Of a stretch of DNA of 64,000 nucleotides, positions 37,446 to 46,349 are shown piece by piece (the stretch's first letter is position 1; each line of letters starts with the position of its first letter). Made by a program: the position numbers and the translations under genes. Origin of the DNA: CBDFHJ01 sp965247635. Lineage in GTDB: Bacteria; Chloroflexota; Dehalococcoidia; Lucifugimonadales; Australimonadaceae. Below the pieces are notes generated by a model that saw nothing but the letters and a program-made list of their open reading frames with translations, did not search any database and was not told the DNA's origin. The stretch covers positions 1 through 64,000 of the forward strand of contig CBDFHJ010000007.1 of the NCBI GenBank assembly GCA_965247635.1, read 5' to 3'.

Positions 37446-37979
37446 CTAGCGCTCTAGGTAGGTGGCGATTGATTTCCAATTGTTCCAAAATTCCGTGAAA
37501 TCACCGTACGGTTTCTTGCGAGTATCAACGACCCGTTCACCGAGGAATTCAAAATTGAACGAATGCACCCCGTTCCCAGGGTGCTCCCCTTTGAGGCGGC
37601 CTCTTAGGTCCGCCGTTGGCACTATCAAATAGCGTTCTTCGAAGCGGGGGGTCCCTTTCTTTTCATCTCTACGGTCGTAGAAGGTCAGAAATATATAGAA
37701 ATCAGGGCTCAGTTTTTGCGAAGAAGGCTCTGGAATCAAGTTGTTCTGCCGAACTTGGTGCCAACTGTTACCCCACGCTTTTCCACTCCGGGATACTCCT
37801 CGGTAGTATCTGGAGGCTTTGACTTGTAGGCCACAATGTCGTTCACCACGCACCACCAGCAAATCGATCCCTACATCACGTAAGGGGAAATAAACTTGGC
37901 AATTTGGAACCATTTGGGGAAGCTGCTCCGCAGCTAAGACCTCACCTGGGTTCAAGGACCACATATTTTTAATAGGCAT
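37446..37979 (-). CDS. Predicted PD-(D/E)xK-fold nuclease-like protein, AT-rich
   Basis: The 177-residue protein has a pattern typical of restriction-like folds: an N-terminal helix with Glu13 and Glu18, strand FPLRDVGIDLLVV with Asp39, and GLQVKAS with Gln52-x-Lys54. Two further hydrophobic strands follow (FYIFLTFY, YLIVPTADL). The layout recalls DUF4365-like and similar predicted nucleases. It is visibly AT-richer than its surroundings, has a clean AGGAG ribosome site and stands alone between repeats. No methyltransferase lies nearby. Function, including defence, is inference. Confidence 0.6.
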   Translation of the reverse strand: MPIKNMWSLNPGEVLAAEQLPQMVPNCQVYFPLRDVGIDLLVVRGERHCGLQVKASRYYRGVSRSGKAWGNSWHQVRQNNLIPEPSSQKLSPDFYIFLTFYDRRDEKKGTPRFEERYLIVPTADLRGRLKGEHPGNGVHSFNFEFLGERVVDTRKKPYGDFTEFWNNWKSIATYLER

Positions 37980-38078
37980 TTAGCATCATCTCCTTCGTTA
38001 CAAGTTCATGCTCATTTGGCCCGTGGCTTCGCAAACTTTAGACCGCTCGTCCTGAGCTTGTCGAAGGGCGGCACTTTA

Positions 38079-38152
38079 TGTCAACCTGAATGAAGCGAAG
38101 GGTCGCTTGCTGCCCGATAGCTGAGGGATTCTTTGCGCCGTGCAGGATGACG
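38079..38152. repeat. MITE-like repeat, family A (degenerate)
   Basis: Ends TGTCAACCTGAA and GCAGGATGAC; adjacent GTCCTGAGCTTGTCGAAGG (38049-38067) belongs to the CTTCGACAAGC palindrome type. Fills the gap between the predicted nuclease gene and the pdh operon. Confidence 0.6.
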
Positions 38153-38197
38153 CATCCCTCCTCACCATGAGCAGGGATGCAAGGAAGGAGATGCCCC

Positions 38198-39463
38198 TTA
38201 GGGCAGGTCGGGGAGCGTTAGCGTCGCGGGGTGCTCCAGCAGCCGCTTGATCTCGACGATGAACTCGGCTGCGTTGGCGCCGTTGGTCACGCGGTGGTCG
38301 GCGGAGACGGTGGCCCCCATCATCTGGCGTACCGCGACTTCGCCGTCGCGCACCACCGGCTGCGAGCGGACGGTGCCCACGGCCAGCACGGCGCTCTGCG
38401 GCGCCACGATGATGGCCGCGAAGCTGTCCACGTCGTACATGCCCAGGTTGCTCACGCTGAAGGTGCCCCCCGTGTATTCATCCTGCCGCAAGCGCCCGGC
38501 CCGGACACGCTCGCCCAAGCTCTTCGTCTCCTTGGCGATCTCGACCAGCGACTTGCGCTCGCACTCCATCACCGCCGGCACGATGAGCCCCTCGGACAAG
38601 GCGATGGCGATGCCCACGTTCACGTGCGGCGGCACCTCCAGGTGGTCCTCCTTGAACACGGAGTTGAACGCCGGGAACTTGCCCAGGGCGAGGGCGCACG
38701 CCTTGATGATGATGTCGTTGACGCTGATATGCGCCCCGTCGCCCAGCGATTCGTTCAGCTCGCGGCGGAAGTCCATGGCGCGGGTCATGTCCACGCTCAC
38801 CGAGACGTAGTAGTGGGGGATGTCGCGCTTCGCCTGCTGAGTGCGGCGGGCGATGGCCTGGCCCATACGGCTCAATTCGATGCGTTGTCCGCCCTCCAAC
38901 TGGGGTGTTGGCTGGGACGCTGGCGCCTGCGCGGCCGGGGCAGGCTCACCGGCAGGTGCGGGGGCCTTAGCCTGCTGTTTGGCGAAGTCCAGCACGTCGT
39001 CCTTCGTGATGCGGCCGCCAGGGCCCGTGCCCGTGACCAGACGGATGTCGATGCCCTGTTCGTCGGCGGTACGCCGGGCGACGGGCGAAGCACGGGTGCC
39101 CGACGCCGGTGGTCCCGCCGGCGGCTCGGCCTGAGCGGGCGGAGCGGCTAGCGCAGCGGGCTCGGCCGCCGGGGCCGCCGCGGCGGGGGGCGCTGAAGCC
39201 GCTGTTGGCTCAGGGATGGCCTCATCAGCGGCGCCGATGTAGGCGATAGCTTGGCCTACGGGCACCGTTACACCCTCGTCCACCACGATCTTCCGGAGCA
39301 GGCCAGTAGCCTCCGCCTCCATCTCGATGGTGGCCTTGTCCGTCTCGATCTCAGCGATAATGTCACCACGCTTGACCTCATCCCCCTCACGCCGGACCCA
39401 CTTCACGACGGTGCCTTCCGTCATGTCGTAGCCCATCTGGGGCATTACCACCTCGGTAGCCAT
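38198..39463 (-). CDS. pdhC: Pyruvate dehydrogenase E2, dihydrolipoamide acetyltransferase
   Basis: The 421-residue protein has one lipoyl domain with the lipoylated lysine in EIETDKATIEME (about residue 42), a Pro/Ala linker, a peripheral subunit-binding domain (ASPVARRTADEQGIDI, VTGTGPGGRITKDDV), a second Ala/Pro linker and the acetyltransferase core ending in VSADHRVTNGANAAEF with the catalytic His. ATG 39463 has GGAGG upstream. It is the last gene of the lpdA-pdhA-pdhB-pdhC operon. Confidence 0.92.
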   Translation of the reverse strand: MATEVVMPQMGYDMTEGTVVKWVRREGDEVKRGDIIAEIETDKATIEMEAEATGLLRKIVVDEGVTVPVGQAIAYIGAADEAIPEPTAASAPPAAAAPAAEPAALAAPPAQAEPPAGPPASGTRASPVARRTADEQGIDIRLVTGTGPGGRITKDDVLDFAKQQAKAPAPAGEPAPAAQAPASQPTPQLEGGQRIELSRMGQAIARRTQQAKRDIPHYYVSVSVDMTRAMDFRRELNESLGDGAHISVNDIIIKACALALGKFPAFNSVFKEDHLEVPPHVNVGIAIALSEGLIVPAVMECERKSLVEIAKETKSLGERVRAGRLRQDEYTGGTFSVSNLGMYDVDSFAAIIVAPQSAVLAVGTVRSQPVVRDGEVAVRQMMGATVSADHRVTNGANAAEFIVEIKRLLEHPATLTLPDLP

Positions 39464-39501
39464 GTTGGAGACCTCCATGGGAATGTGTGCCGTGACGGCG
39501 C

Positions 39502-40479
39502 TTACAGGCCAATTACCTTGGACAGCGTGGCCACGATCTTCTGCGCGTTGGGGATAGCGAGGCGTTCCAAGTTTATCGCGTACGGCTGGGGCACGTCTTC
39601 ACCCGCGATCCTAGCCACCGGGCCGTCCAGAAAGTCGAAGCACGCCTCCTGCACCTGGGCGGCTATCTCCGCGGCGAACCCACCGGTGCGCCACGCCTCT
39701 TCGACGACGGCCACTCGGTTGGTCTTGCGGACCGACTGGACGACCGTCTCCAGGTCAAACGGACGCAGGGTCCGCAGGTCGATGACCTCGGCCTCCACTC
39801 CGCGTTCCGCCAGGGCTTGGGCGGCGTCCAGGGCCGTGTGGACCATGCGGGAGTAGGCCACCAGCGTAACGTCAGAACCACGGCGTTTGATCTCGGCCTG
39901 GCCGAAGGGAACGGTGTAGTACTCGTCGGGCACCTCCCCCTTGAGCCGGTAGAGCAGCGCGTGCTCACAAAAGAGGACCGGGTCCTCCTTGGTGAACGCC
40001 TCCCGCAGCAGGCCCAGGGCGTCGTACGGCGTGGCGGGAAGGACCACATGGATGCCGGGCAGATGGGCAAACATCGGCTCTAGGTTCTGGGAGTGGGTAG
40101 CCGCAAGCCCGGCGCCGCCGCCGGTAACCGCCCTGATGATAACCGGCGCCGTGAGCTGGCCTCCGGACATGTAGCGGACCTTGGTGGCGTGGTTAACGAT
40201 CTGGTCCATGGCCAGCAGGCCAAAGTTGATGGTCATCAGCTCCACCACTGGCCTGAGGCCCACCATGGCGGCCCCGGCCCCACAACCCACGAAGACCGAC
40301 TCGGAGATCGGCGTCTCCCAAATCCGCCCGGGACCGTACTCCTCCAAGAAGCCCTTGGTAACGGCGTAAGCGCCGCCATACGCGCCGATGTCTTCGCCCA
40401 TGATGAACACCCGCTCGTCGTTGTCCAAGGCCTCACGCAGGGCCCGGGTCAGCGCTTCTCGATAGTCAATCTCCGGCAT
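39502..40479 (-). CDS. pdhB: Pyruvate dehydrogenase E1 component, beta subunit
   Basis: The 325-residue subunit shows the transketolase pyrimidine domain (FIMGEDIGAYGGAYAVTKGF) and the C-terminal transketolase domain (VVEEAWRTGGFAAEIA). It pairs with the alpha subunit to decarboxylate pyruvate using thiamine diphosphate. The ATG at 40479 has GGAAG upstream and begins the typical PEIDYREALTRALREAL. The gap to pdhC is about 38 bp and to pdhA about 35 bp. Confidence 0.92.
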   Translation of the reverse strand: MPEIDYREALTRALREALDNDERVFIMGEDIGAYGGAYAVTKGFLEEYGPGRIWETPISESVFVGCGAGAAMVGLRPVVELMTINFGLLAMDQIVNHATKVRYMSGGQLTAPVIIRAVTGGGAGLAATHSQNLEPMFAHLPGIHVVLPATPYDALGLLREAFTKEDPVLFCEHALLYRLKGEVPDEYYTVPFGQAEIKRRGSDVTLVAYSRMVHTALDAAQALAERGVEAEVIDLRTLRPFDLETVVQSVRKTNRVAVVEEAWRTGGFAAEIAAQVQEACFDFLDGPVARIAGEDVPQPYAINLERLAIPNAQKIVATLSKVIGL

Positions 40480-40514
40480 GCTTGGACTTCCTTTCCGGCC
40501 CATATGATGGGCCG

Positions 40515-41486
40515 CTAGGCGGTGATGTCCTTATAGAGCTCACTCTCGTCGGGGAAGGGGCTCTCGTCGGCGAACTGGACCGCCTCTTCAACCACCGCTT
40601 CCACCTCCGCGTCGACCTTATCCAGCTCTTTCTCGGCGACATCGAAGTCGGCCACCAGCCGCTGCCGAAGGCTGGGAATGGGGTCTCGGGACCGCCAGTA
40701 GGCCTCCTCATCCTTGTCCCTGTACTCCGAGGGGTCGGCGATCGAGTGGCCGCGGAACCGATAGGCCAAGGCCTCCACAAAGTAGGGGCCGCTTCCCCCG
40801 CGCACGTGGTCCAAGACCTCTTGCATGGAGTCCCTGACGGCCAGCACGTCCATGCCGTCGACCTGCTTGGAGGGAATGCCGTAGGGCTCCGCGATGCGGT
40901 AGATCTCCTTGACGGCGAACACCTCGGACACCGGCGAACCCATGCCGTAGAAGTTGTTCTCGCAGTAGAAGACAATGGGCAGCTTCCAGATGGCGGCCAG
41001 GTTCAGCGCCTCGTGAAACTCCCCTTCGTTCAGCGCGCCGTCACCCAGGAAGCAAACGACGATGTTATCGGTGCCCTTGTACTTCTCTCCGAAGGCCGCG
41101 CCGACGGCCAGCGGGATTTGCCCGGCCACGATGGCGTAGCCACCCATCAGACCGATGCTCGCGTCAAATAGGTGCATGGAGCCACCCTTGCCTTTGCTGG
41201 ACCCGGTGGCCTTGCCGAAGAGCTCGGCCATGGCCACCTTCGGGTCTATACCCTTGGCTAGCGCGTGCCCGTGGTCGCGGTAGTGGGTAAAGACGTAGTC
41301 GTGGGGCGCCAAAGCGGAGATGACACCCGCGGCGATGGCCTCTTCGCCGATATACAGGTGCAGGAAGCCGCGGATCTTGCCGTGCATGTACTGTCGACTG
41401 GCCTCCTCTTCGAAGGCGCGGATCAGCCGCATCTGCCGGTACAGGTCCACCAGCGCCGCCTTGGTCAGTCCCGGGGCTACCTTCAT
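40515..41486 (-). CDS. pdhA: Pyruvate dehydrogenase E1 component, alpha subunit
   Basis: The 323-residue subunit carries the thiamine diphosphate motif FLGDGALNEGEFHEALNLAA ending at ENN, the phosphorylation-loop-like YRFRGHSIADPSEYR, and THYRDHGHALAKG. The ends and length match bacterial E1-alpha. A branched-chain 2-oxoacid role is possible, but the gene order and motifs favour pyruvate or acetoin. The acetoin complex is the closest alternative. Confidence 0.88.
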   Translation of the reverse strand: MKVAPGLTKAALVDLYRQMRLIRAFEEEASRQYMHGKIRGFLHLYIGEEAIAAGVISALAPHDYVFTHYRDHGHALAKGIDPKVAMAELFGKATGSSKGKGGSMHLFDASIGLMGGYAIVAGQIPLAVGAAFGEKYKGTDNIVVCFLGDGALNEGEFHEALNLAAIWKLPIVFYCENNFYGMGSPVSEVFAVKEIYRIAEPYGIPSKQVDGMDVLAVRDSMQEVLDHVRGGSGPYFVEALAYRFRGHSIADPSEYRDKDEEAYWRSRDPIPSLRQRLVADFDVAEKELDKVDAEVEAVVEEAVQFADESPFPDESELYKDITA

Positions 41487-41546
41487 GCTCTCGCCCTCCG
41501 TATTCAGGCTCTCCGGCGACGACGGCCGGCGGCCAAGCGTACGTGC

Positions 41547-42926
41547 CTAGATATGGATCGCTTTATCGTCCGCGGCCAGGGCCGCCTCCTTGACCACCTC
41601 GGAGATAGTCGGGTGCGCGTTGACCACCGCACCCACCTCCAGGTTGCTCCCCTCCATCACGCGGGCCAGGCTTAGCTCGCCCAGCATTTCCGTGACTTCA
41701 TGACCGATAAGGTGACCGCCTAGGAGCTCGCCGGTGTCGGCGGCGACAATAACCTTGGCCAGGCCGTCCTGCTCGTTCAGGGCCAGCGCCTTGCCGTTGG
41801 CTGCCATCGGAAAGCGTCCCACCTTGTACCGGAGTCCCTGGGCCTTGGCCTCCTGCTCCGTAACGCCAAAGCTGGCCACTTGGGGTACGCAGTACACGGC
41901 CCTGGGCATGCTCGAGTAGTCCAGCGGATACGCCTCCTCGCCTGCCAGCCGCTCGACCACGTACACGGCCTGGGCCTGCGCCACGTGCGCCAGCGGCATC
42001 ACTCCCATCACGTCACCGATGGCGTAAACGCCGTCGGCACCGGTACGCAGCGCGTCGTCTACCTTGACGTAGCCGCGCTCCAGCGTTACCCCCGCTTGCT
42101 CCAGGCCAAGGTCTTCCGTGTTCGCCTGAATGCCCACGGCCACCAGGACGCGGTCGGCGTGCAGCGCCTTCTGGCCGTCGGGGGTATCCACCTCGACGGT
42201 GGCGCCGTTGGTGCCGGCGCGCTGCAGGCCACCGACCTTGGAGCCTACGTGGATGGTGATCCCCTGCCGTTCCAGGGCGCGGGCCAACAGGCCGCTGATC
42301 TCCTCGTCCTCGTTGGGCAGGATGCGCTCCTCCGCCTCGACGATGGTCACGTTGGCCCCGTAGGCGTTGTAGACGTACGCAAATTCGACCCCGATAGCGC
42401 CACCGCCGACGATGACCACGTCGGGAGGGATATCGGTCTGGAGGATGGCCTCGCGATAGGTCACCACCAACTCACCGTCCACCTCGAGGCCGGGCAGCAC
42501 CCGCGGCCGGGCCCCGGTGGCAATGATCACGCTTCCCACCTCCAGTCGCTGACCGTCTACCGCCACCGTATGCGAGTCGGCCAGTGTTGCGCTGCCCTGC
42601 ACCACGTCCACCTGATGTTTCTTGAGGAGGCTACCAACACCGCGGGTGAGGCGGTCCACCACCTTCCGGCTCCGGGCGACGGCCTGGCTATAGTCGGCGT
42701 TGACTCCCTTCACCTCGATGCCGAACTTGTCGGCGTGGTTGATGAGCGAGAGCACCTCGGCGTTACGCAGCAACGCCTTGCTCGGAATGCAGCCCAGGTT
42801 CAGGCAGATGCCGCCCAAGACATCGCGCTCAACGATGGCGACGCGCATGCCCAGTTGCGCGGCGCGGATGGCGGCCACATAGCCACCGGGCCCCGCACCA
42901 ATGACAGCGAGGTCATAGGCTGCCAT
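41547..42926 (-). CDS. lpdA: Dihydrolipoamide dehydrogenase (E3)
   Basis: The 459-residue flavoprotein starts AAYDLAVIGAGPGGYVAAIRAA (FAD site), has the redox disulfide GGICLNLGCIPSKALL, the NAD site VVIVGGGAIGVEFAYVY, and the C-terminal catalytic His-Glu region NAHPTISE. It reoxidises the lipoyl arm of E2. As first gene of the operon, it has ATG 42926 with AAAGG upstream. The 5' gap contains a TACAAT box on the minus strand near 43040 but no good -35. Confidence 0.94.
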   Translation of the reverse strand: MAAYDLAVIGAGPGGYVAAIRAAQLGMRVAIVERDVLGGICLNLGCIPSKALLRNAEVLSLINHADKFGIEVKGVNADYSQAVARSRKVVDRLTRGVGSLLKKHQVDVVQGSATLADSHTVAVDGQRLEVGSVIIATGARPRVLPGLEVDGELVVTYREAILQTDIPPDVVIVGGGAIGVEFAYVYNAYGANVTIVEAEERILPNEDEEISGLLARALERQGITIHVGSKVGGLQRAGTNGATVEVDTPDGQKALHADRVLVAVGIQANTEDLGLEQAGVTLERGYVKVDDALRTGADGVYAIGDVMGVMPLAHVAQAQAVYVVERLAGEEAYPLDYSSMPRAVYCVPQVASFGVTEQEAKAQGLRYKVGRFPMAANGKALALNEQDGLAKVIVAADTGELLGGHLIGHEVTEMLGELSLARVMEGSNLEVGAVVNAHPTISEVVKEAALAADDKAIHI

Positions 42927-43178
42927 AGACAAAACCTTTCACAGAGCGGATCCGATCAGAATGCGCCGGGATTACACGCTATCCGCCATAGGGCCAGCGC
43001 AGTTGCACCTTATACTCTTATTTAAGGCTAGCAATCGCGTATTGTAAAGGCCTTGGCACCTGGAATTTCGTTCCGAATTCCCAGCTACGACGTGTGTCAT
43101 CCATAGAAGTTTTCTATAGGTCGTCTTGGATCGCTTCTCGTGGGCCGAGACGCGGAGGGCCCCGGTCCATCGGGACGC

Positions 43179-43184
43179 TATAAT
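43179..43184 (+). promoter_or_regulatory. -10 element just before the ATG at 43194
   Basis: A perfect TATAAT ends ten bases before the start codon, with no ribosome site between. Transcription would begin at or next to the ATG. Confidence 0.5.
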
Positions 43185-43193
43185 GAAGTTGCC

Positions 43194-43898
43194 ATGGACG
43201 AAGCAGACCACCGCATATTCCGGGCAGCGCGCGATACCGAGGTCATCCGGCCGCCCCAACAGGCTTTGGCCACCTTTGGCTCCACCGTTATCCGCTACTA
43301 TCTGGTGACCGAACCGGCGTACTCCGAGCTGAACGCCGGCGGCGCCAAAGATGAGGCTGTCGTGCGCGAAGGCACCGTGAGGGCGGAGCGTCCACGGGTG
43401 GTCACACCCTACTATCTGATGCGTCACGAGGGCTTCGGCGATCGTGCAAAGCAGTACCTGCAGGAGCTAGTGCAGGAGCAAGGCCCCCATTCGCCGGGGC
43501 TGCTCTACACCTACCGAAACGAGCCGTCAGAGACTTCCATCGTCACCGGCGCCGTCATGGAGGTGGCCCGAAACATCAGCGCGCGGTTGGACCGGGAAAA
43601 GCGTGGCTTGGAGACCGTCATCCGGGGCGTGGACGAGCTGTGGGACGTGTCGTTGATGAAGTTTATCTACGAGCTGACCAATGCCTCCGTGCGCTCCAAT
43701 GCGTCGGAGCTGCAGGCCCGCGGGCTCCTCGACGTGGAAGGCGGCGTTCCTCAGGACGCGCGGCAGCACATCGAGCAGCTTCTAGAGGGGGCCAGCCGCG
43801 GCCACGTGGACCCGTCGGAGGTGCACCGGGAGCTGCTCCGATGGGACCTTTTTGACGAGTATCAGGACCGCTTTCTGGCGCTGTTCAAGAAACGCTAG
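43194..43898 (+). CDS. Hypothetical protein, probably leaderless
   Basis: This 234-residue protein (MDEADHRIFRAARDTEVIRP onward) is charged, mostly helical and without signal or membrane segments. It opens with TFGSTVIRYYLVTEPAYSEL, then RVVTPYYLMRHEGFGDRAKQY, and has a long helical C-terminal half rich in Asp, Arg and Leu. I do not recognise the family. The coding quality matches its neighbours, so it is likely a native gene. Its end overlaps the convergent dehydrogenase gene by 4 bp. Confidence 0.65.
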   Translation: MDEADHRIFRAARDTEVIRPPQQALATFGSTVIRYYLVTEPAYSELNAGGAKDEAVVREGTVRAERPRVVTPYYLMRHEGFGDRAKQYLQELVQEQGPHSPGLLYTYRNEPSETSIVTGAVMEVARNISARLDREKRGLETVIRGVDELWDVSLMKFIYELTNASVRSNASELQARGLLDVEGGVPQDARQHIEQLLEGASRGHVDPSEVHRELLRWDLFDEYQDRFLALFKKR

Positions 43899-44713
43899 GA
43901 GATGTGGGCCGCACCGTTGACCTCAAGCAGTGCGCCTGATACGTAGTTGGCGTGGTCGGAGGCAAGAAAAAGAAGCGGTCCCACCGCCTCTTCCACGGTG
44001 CCCACACGGCCCAGCGGAATCCTCTCCAGGAACCGTTCTCGCGCTTCCGCGGGAATCCCCAGCACGGAATCGCCCAGGCGTTCGTCCTGCGATTCTCTAG
44101 GCTTGGTGAGGCGCGTGTCGATGGGGCCCAACGCGACGGAGTTGGCCAGGATGTTGAAGCGGGCGCCCTCCAGCGCCACGGTCCGGGTGAGGCCAACGGC
44201 CCCCGCCTTGGCGGCCGAGTAGTTTGCCTGCCCCAGGTTGCCGAAGCTGGAGATGGAGGAGACGGTGATGATCTTGCGGGCCGTGGGCACGCGCCCTTGC
44301 TCCTGCTCGGCCTGGGCGTTTGACCGCATGACCTTGAACGCCTCGCGTACCACCCGCATGCTCCCTGTAAGGTGGACGTCCACCATGGCCTGCCACTGCT
44401 CGTCGGTCATGCGATGGAACATGACGTCCCACGTATAGCCGGCGCATGCGATGACGATGTGAAGGTCGCCGAACCGCTCCGTGGCCTCCCGCGCCAGCCG
44501 CTCCGAGACCGCCGCATCGGTCACGGAGCCCACTACTGGCACCGTCTGGACGCCGTGCTCCCGCACCCGGTCCACGGTGTCAGCAAGGGGGCCTTCCTCC
44601 AGGTCGTTCAGCATGAGACCCACGCCCTCAGCAGCCAGGGCCAAGGCACACCCCTGCCCGATGCCACGCCCGGCGCCGGTAACGATCGCTACTCTCCCTT
44701 GCAGTCCCTTCAC
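43895..44713 (-). CDS. Short-chain dehydrogenase/reductase (FabG-like)
   Basis: The 272-residue classical SDR has the NAD(P) motif VTGAGRGIGQG (about 11-21), the ACAG-type CAGYT, and the active-site Ser and Tyr-x3-Lys in SSISSFG and YSAAKAG. It is an oxidoreductase of unknown substrate. GTG start 44713 has GGGAGGGG upstream. Its upstream region is a family D repeat that carries a TAGAAT box, so the repeat may drive it. Confidence 0.85.
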   Translation of the reverse strand: MKGLQGRVAIVTGAGRGIGQGCALALAAEGVGLMLNDLEEGPLADTVDRVREHGVQTVPVVGSVTDAAVSERLAREATERFGDLHIVIACAGYTWDVMFHRMTDEQWQAMVDVHLTGSMRVVREAFKVMRSNAQAEQEQGRVPTARKIITVSSISSFGNLGQANYSAAKAGAVGLTRTVALEGARFNILANSVALGPIDTRLTKPRESQDERLGDSVLGIPAEARERFLERIPLGRVGTVEEAVGPLLFLASDHANYVSGALLEVNGAAHIS

Positions 44714-44739
44714 GATATCCCCTCCCGTCTCGCAGGCGC

Positions 44740-44779
44740 CGCCATTCTAGCACCAGGGCGCAGCCCTGGACCCACTTGC
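44740..44779 (-). repeat. Family D repeat with extended -10 (TGCTAGAAT), upstream of the SDR gene
   Basis: The forty bases are identical, inverted, to 50489-50528. The element contains a CCAGGG-CTGCG-CCCTGG hairpin followed by TGCTAGAAT (minus strand, TAGAAT at 44744-44749), pointing at the SDR gene. Confidence 0.75.
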
Positions 44780-44920
44780 GGTGTCCCGATAGTTAATGTA
44801 CGGCAAGGGTAGTCAAGCCCTCGCCGAAACGCTTGGTGCACGCGAGCCGGGCACAGGGGCGGGTCAGGTGGGTAAAACAACCTTGGGTTGGGCAGCCTTC
44901 GCCCGCCAGGGCACAGCCCT
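44768..44920. repeat. 153-bp tandem unit, copy 1
   Basis: Begins GGACCCACTTGCGG, contains CAAGCCCTCGCCGAAACGCT and GGTAAAACAACCTTGGGTTG, and is closely matched by 44981-45133. The family C core (GGGGCGGG-type) lies inside. Confidence 0.8.
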
Positions 44921-44921
44921 G

Positions 44922-44980
44922 TCCGATGATGCTTCGCTCATCGAGACTCTCGATAGCCCGCCAAAGGCGGGCGTATCGGA
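44922..44980. repeat. Family F palindromic element between the tandem units
   Basis: Runs from TCCGATGATG to GCGTATCGGA with internal ACTCTCGATAGC, as at 15873-15943. The tandem repeat is split by it. Confidence 0.6.
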
Positions 44981-45133
44981 GGACCCACTTGCGGGGTCCC
45001 AATAGTCGACGGACAGCAAAGGTAATCAAGCCCTCGCCGAAACGCTTGGTGCACGCAAGCCGGGCACAGGGGCGGGCTGGGTGGGTAAAACAACCTTGGG
45101 TTGGGCAGCCTTCGCCCGCCAGGGCGCGAGCCT
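44981..45133. repeat. 153-bp tandem unit, copy 2
   Basis: Near-identical to 44768-44920. The whole 44714-45439 gap holds repeats only; no gene with a credible start is visible. Confidence 0.8.
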
Positions 45134-45195
45134 AGGCCTACTTACCGGGTCCCCATCCTTCGACGGGCTCAGATGAGCGGCCATAGCTTTGCCCA

Positions 45196-45291
45196 CTGTC
45201 ATGCTGAGTACCGATTTATCGGGGCGAAGCATCTCTCACCAGCCCTTCCCGAGAGACCCTTCGTCCGCCTAGTGCGGGCTCAGGGTGACAG
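45196..45291. repeat. MITE-like repeat, family A (long form, inverted)
   Basis: Ends CTGTCATGCTGAG and GGGTGACAG. With the following 40 bases it is the reverse complement of the longer unit at 35280-35420. Confidence 0.7.
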
Positions 45292-45422
45292 AGTCTTGTC
45301 TGGTCAGGGCGAGCCCTTCGGCTCAGCAAAGGCTTGTCGTACCACCAACTCCGCGCCGGAAAGCCGAGTGTGCCTACGAGCCATGCACGGCTGGCCGCTC
45401 CTTTGCGCGGGAGCCGCGGCCT

Positions 45423-45431
45423 TGGTATGAT
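45423..45431 (+). promoter_or_regulatory. Extended -10 for the glutaredoxin-like gene
   Basis: TGGTATGAT ends eight bases before the ATG at 45440, with no ribosome site in the space, predicting a leaderless mRNA. Confidence 0.5.
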
Positions 45432-45439
45432 GCTTGTGT

Positions 45440-45664
45440 ATGACTACCGAAACGACCCGCACGCTGTATACGCATCCGGCCTGCTCTTATTCCGACGCGC
45501 TTAGACACGACCTGGTCTCTGACGGCGTGGTCTTTACGGAAATCGACATCGCCAAGCAGCCGGAGATGGTATCCGAGGTCCTGAAGCTGACCGGTGGCGA
45601 GCGCATCACGCCGGTGATGGTGGAGGGGGAGGTGGTGACCGTCGGATACCGAGGCGTTGGCTGA
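45440..45664 (+). CDS. Glutaredoxin-like protein
   Basis: The 74-residue thioredoxin-fold protein has LYTHPACSYSDALRHDL with a CxxS active site (CSYS), VVFTEIDIAKQPE, and the cis-proline TPVMV followed by VGYRG. It matches the glutaredoxin/NrdH/UXX-star group. With a single active-site cysteine it may reduce glutathione-type mixed disulfides or bind metal. It is short but complete. tRNA-Asp follows 46 bp later. Confidence 0.78.
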   Translation: MTTETTRTLYTHPACSYSDALRHDLVSDGVVFTEIDIAKQPEMVSEVLKLTGGERITPVMVEGEVVTVGYRGVG

Positions 45665-45710
45665 GCGTTCTAGTCTCGATGGGCCGGAGGCCCATCACCG
45701 CCAAATGCGC

Positions 45711-45789
45711 GGCCCCGTGGTGTAGCCTGGCTTAACACACCTCCCTGTCAAGGAGGAGATCACGGGTTCGAATCCCGTCGGGGTCGCCA
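45711..45789 (+). tRNA. tRNA-Asp (anticodon GTC)
   Basis: The acceptor stem pairs GGCCCCG with CGGGGTC. The anticodon loop CCTGTCAAG gives anticodon GTC, the T loop is GGTTCGAATCC, and discriminator G is followed by an encoded CCA (45787-45789). Confidence 0.95.
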
Positions 45790-45862
45790 GCCTCCCTCCC
45801 TCACACCCGCCCAACGACTGCGCTCCTCGGCGCGATCGTCCGCTTTCTAGCTACATAAAAAC

Positions 45863-45882
45863 CGCCCCGATGTATCGGGGCG
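45863..45882. terminator. Hairpin after tRNA-Asp
   Basis: CGCCCCGAT and ATCGGGGCG form a nine-bp stem with a two-base loop. The T run is on the minus-strand side only (AAAA precedes it on plus), so plus-strand termination is uncertain. Confidence 0.35.
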
Positions 45883-46349
45883 CTCCTCGTAGTATGGAGC
45901 CTACCACGCCCGCTGCCTATTCCTCAGGGGATGTGGGCCATCGGAAATCGGAGGACGGCAGCGGGTTGGTTGCTCCCTAACTGAAGCGTTGGGAAGCTAG
46001 CTCAAGAACGTGGTAGCCTCAATATACCCCGGCGACCATGCCAGCGGCCGAGGGGCCGAAAACTTTTTCATCCTTCACCTCCTTCCTTTAATCCATGCGA
46101 GACACCGTGATTCGCCATCTGGACCAAGTAATCCCGGATAGTTATGACGAAGAGTGAGTGCTCAGGCAATAGTTCTAACGAATATAGTAGAGTTTTCTAC
46201 GAAGCATCATAACAGATTATTGAAATCGTCGCAAGTATGCTTCTATTAGAAATCCTAGCGTTTCTCATATCGCTATACCGTAACTCTTAGATGCAGGTTC
46301 GTAACATTTTGGTGCACAGGCATATGAATACGGCAGCCGCTGGTTGACC
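45883..46349. other. Gene-free gap, with an AT-rich part
   Basis: No gene is supported here. Bases 46080-46330 are strikingly AT-richer than the rest of the window and contain stops in all frames, several inverted motifs and a TTGACC just before the acetyltransferase ATG. It may be decayed foreign DNA or a regulatory region. Confidence 0.5.

Noticed and set aside
44714..45439. Short open frames in the repeat block
   Set aside because: They are duplicated repeat sequence without ribosome sites or domains.
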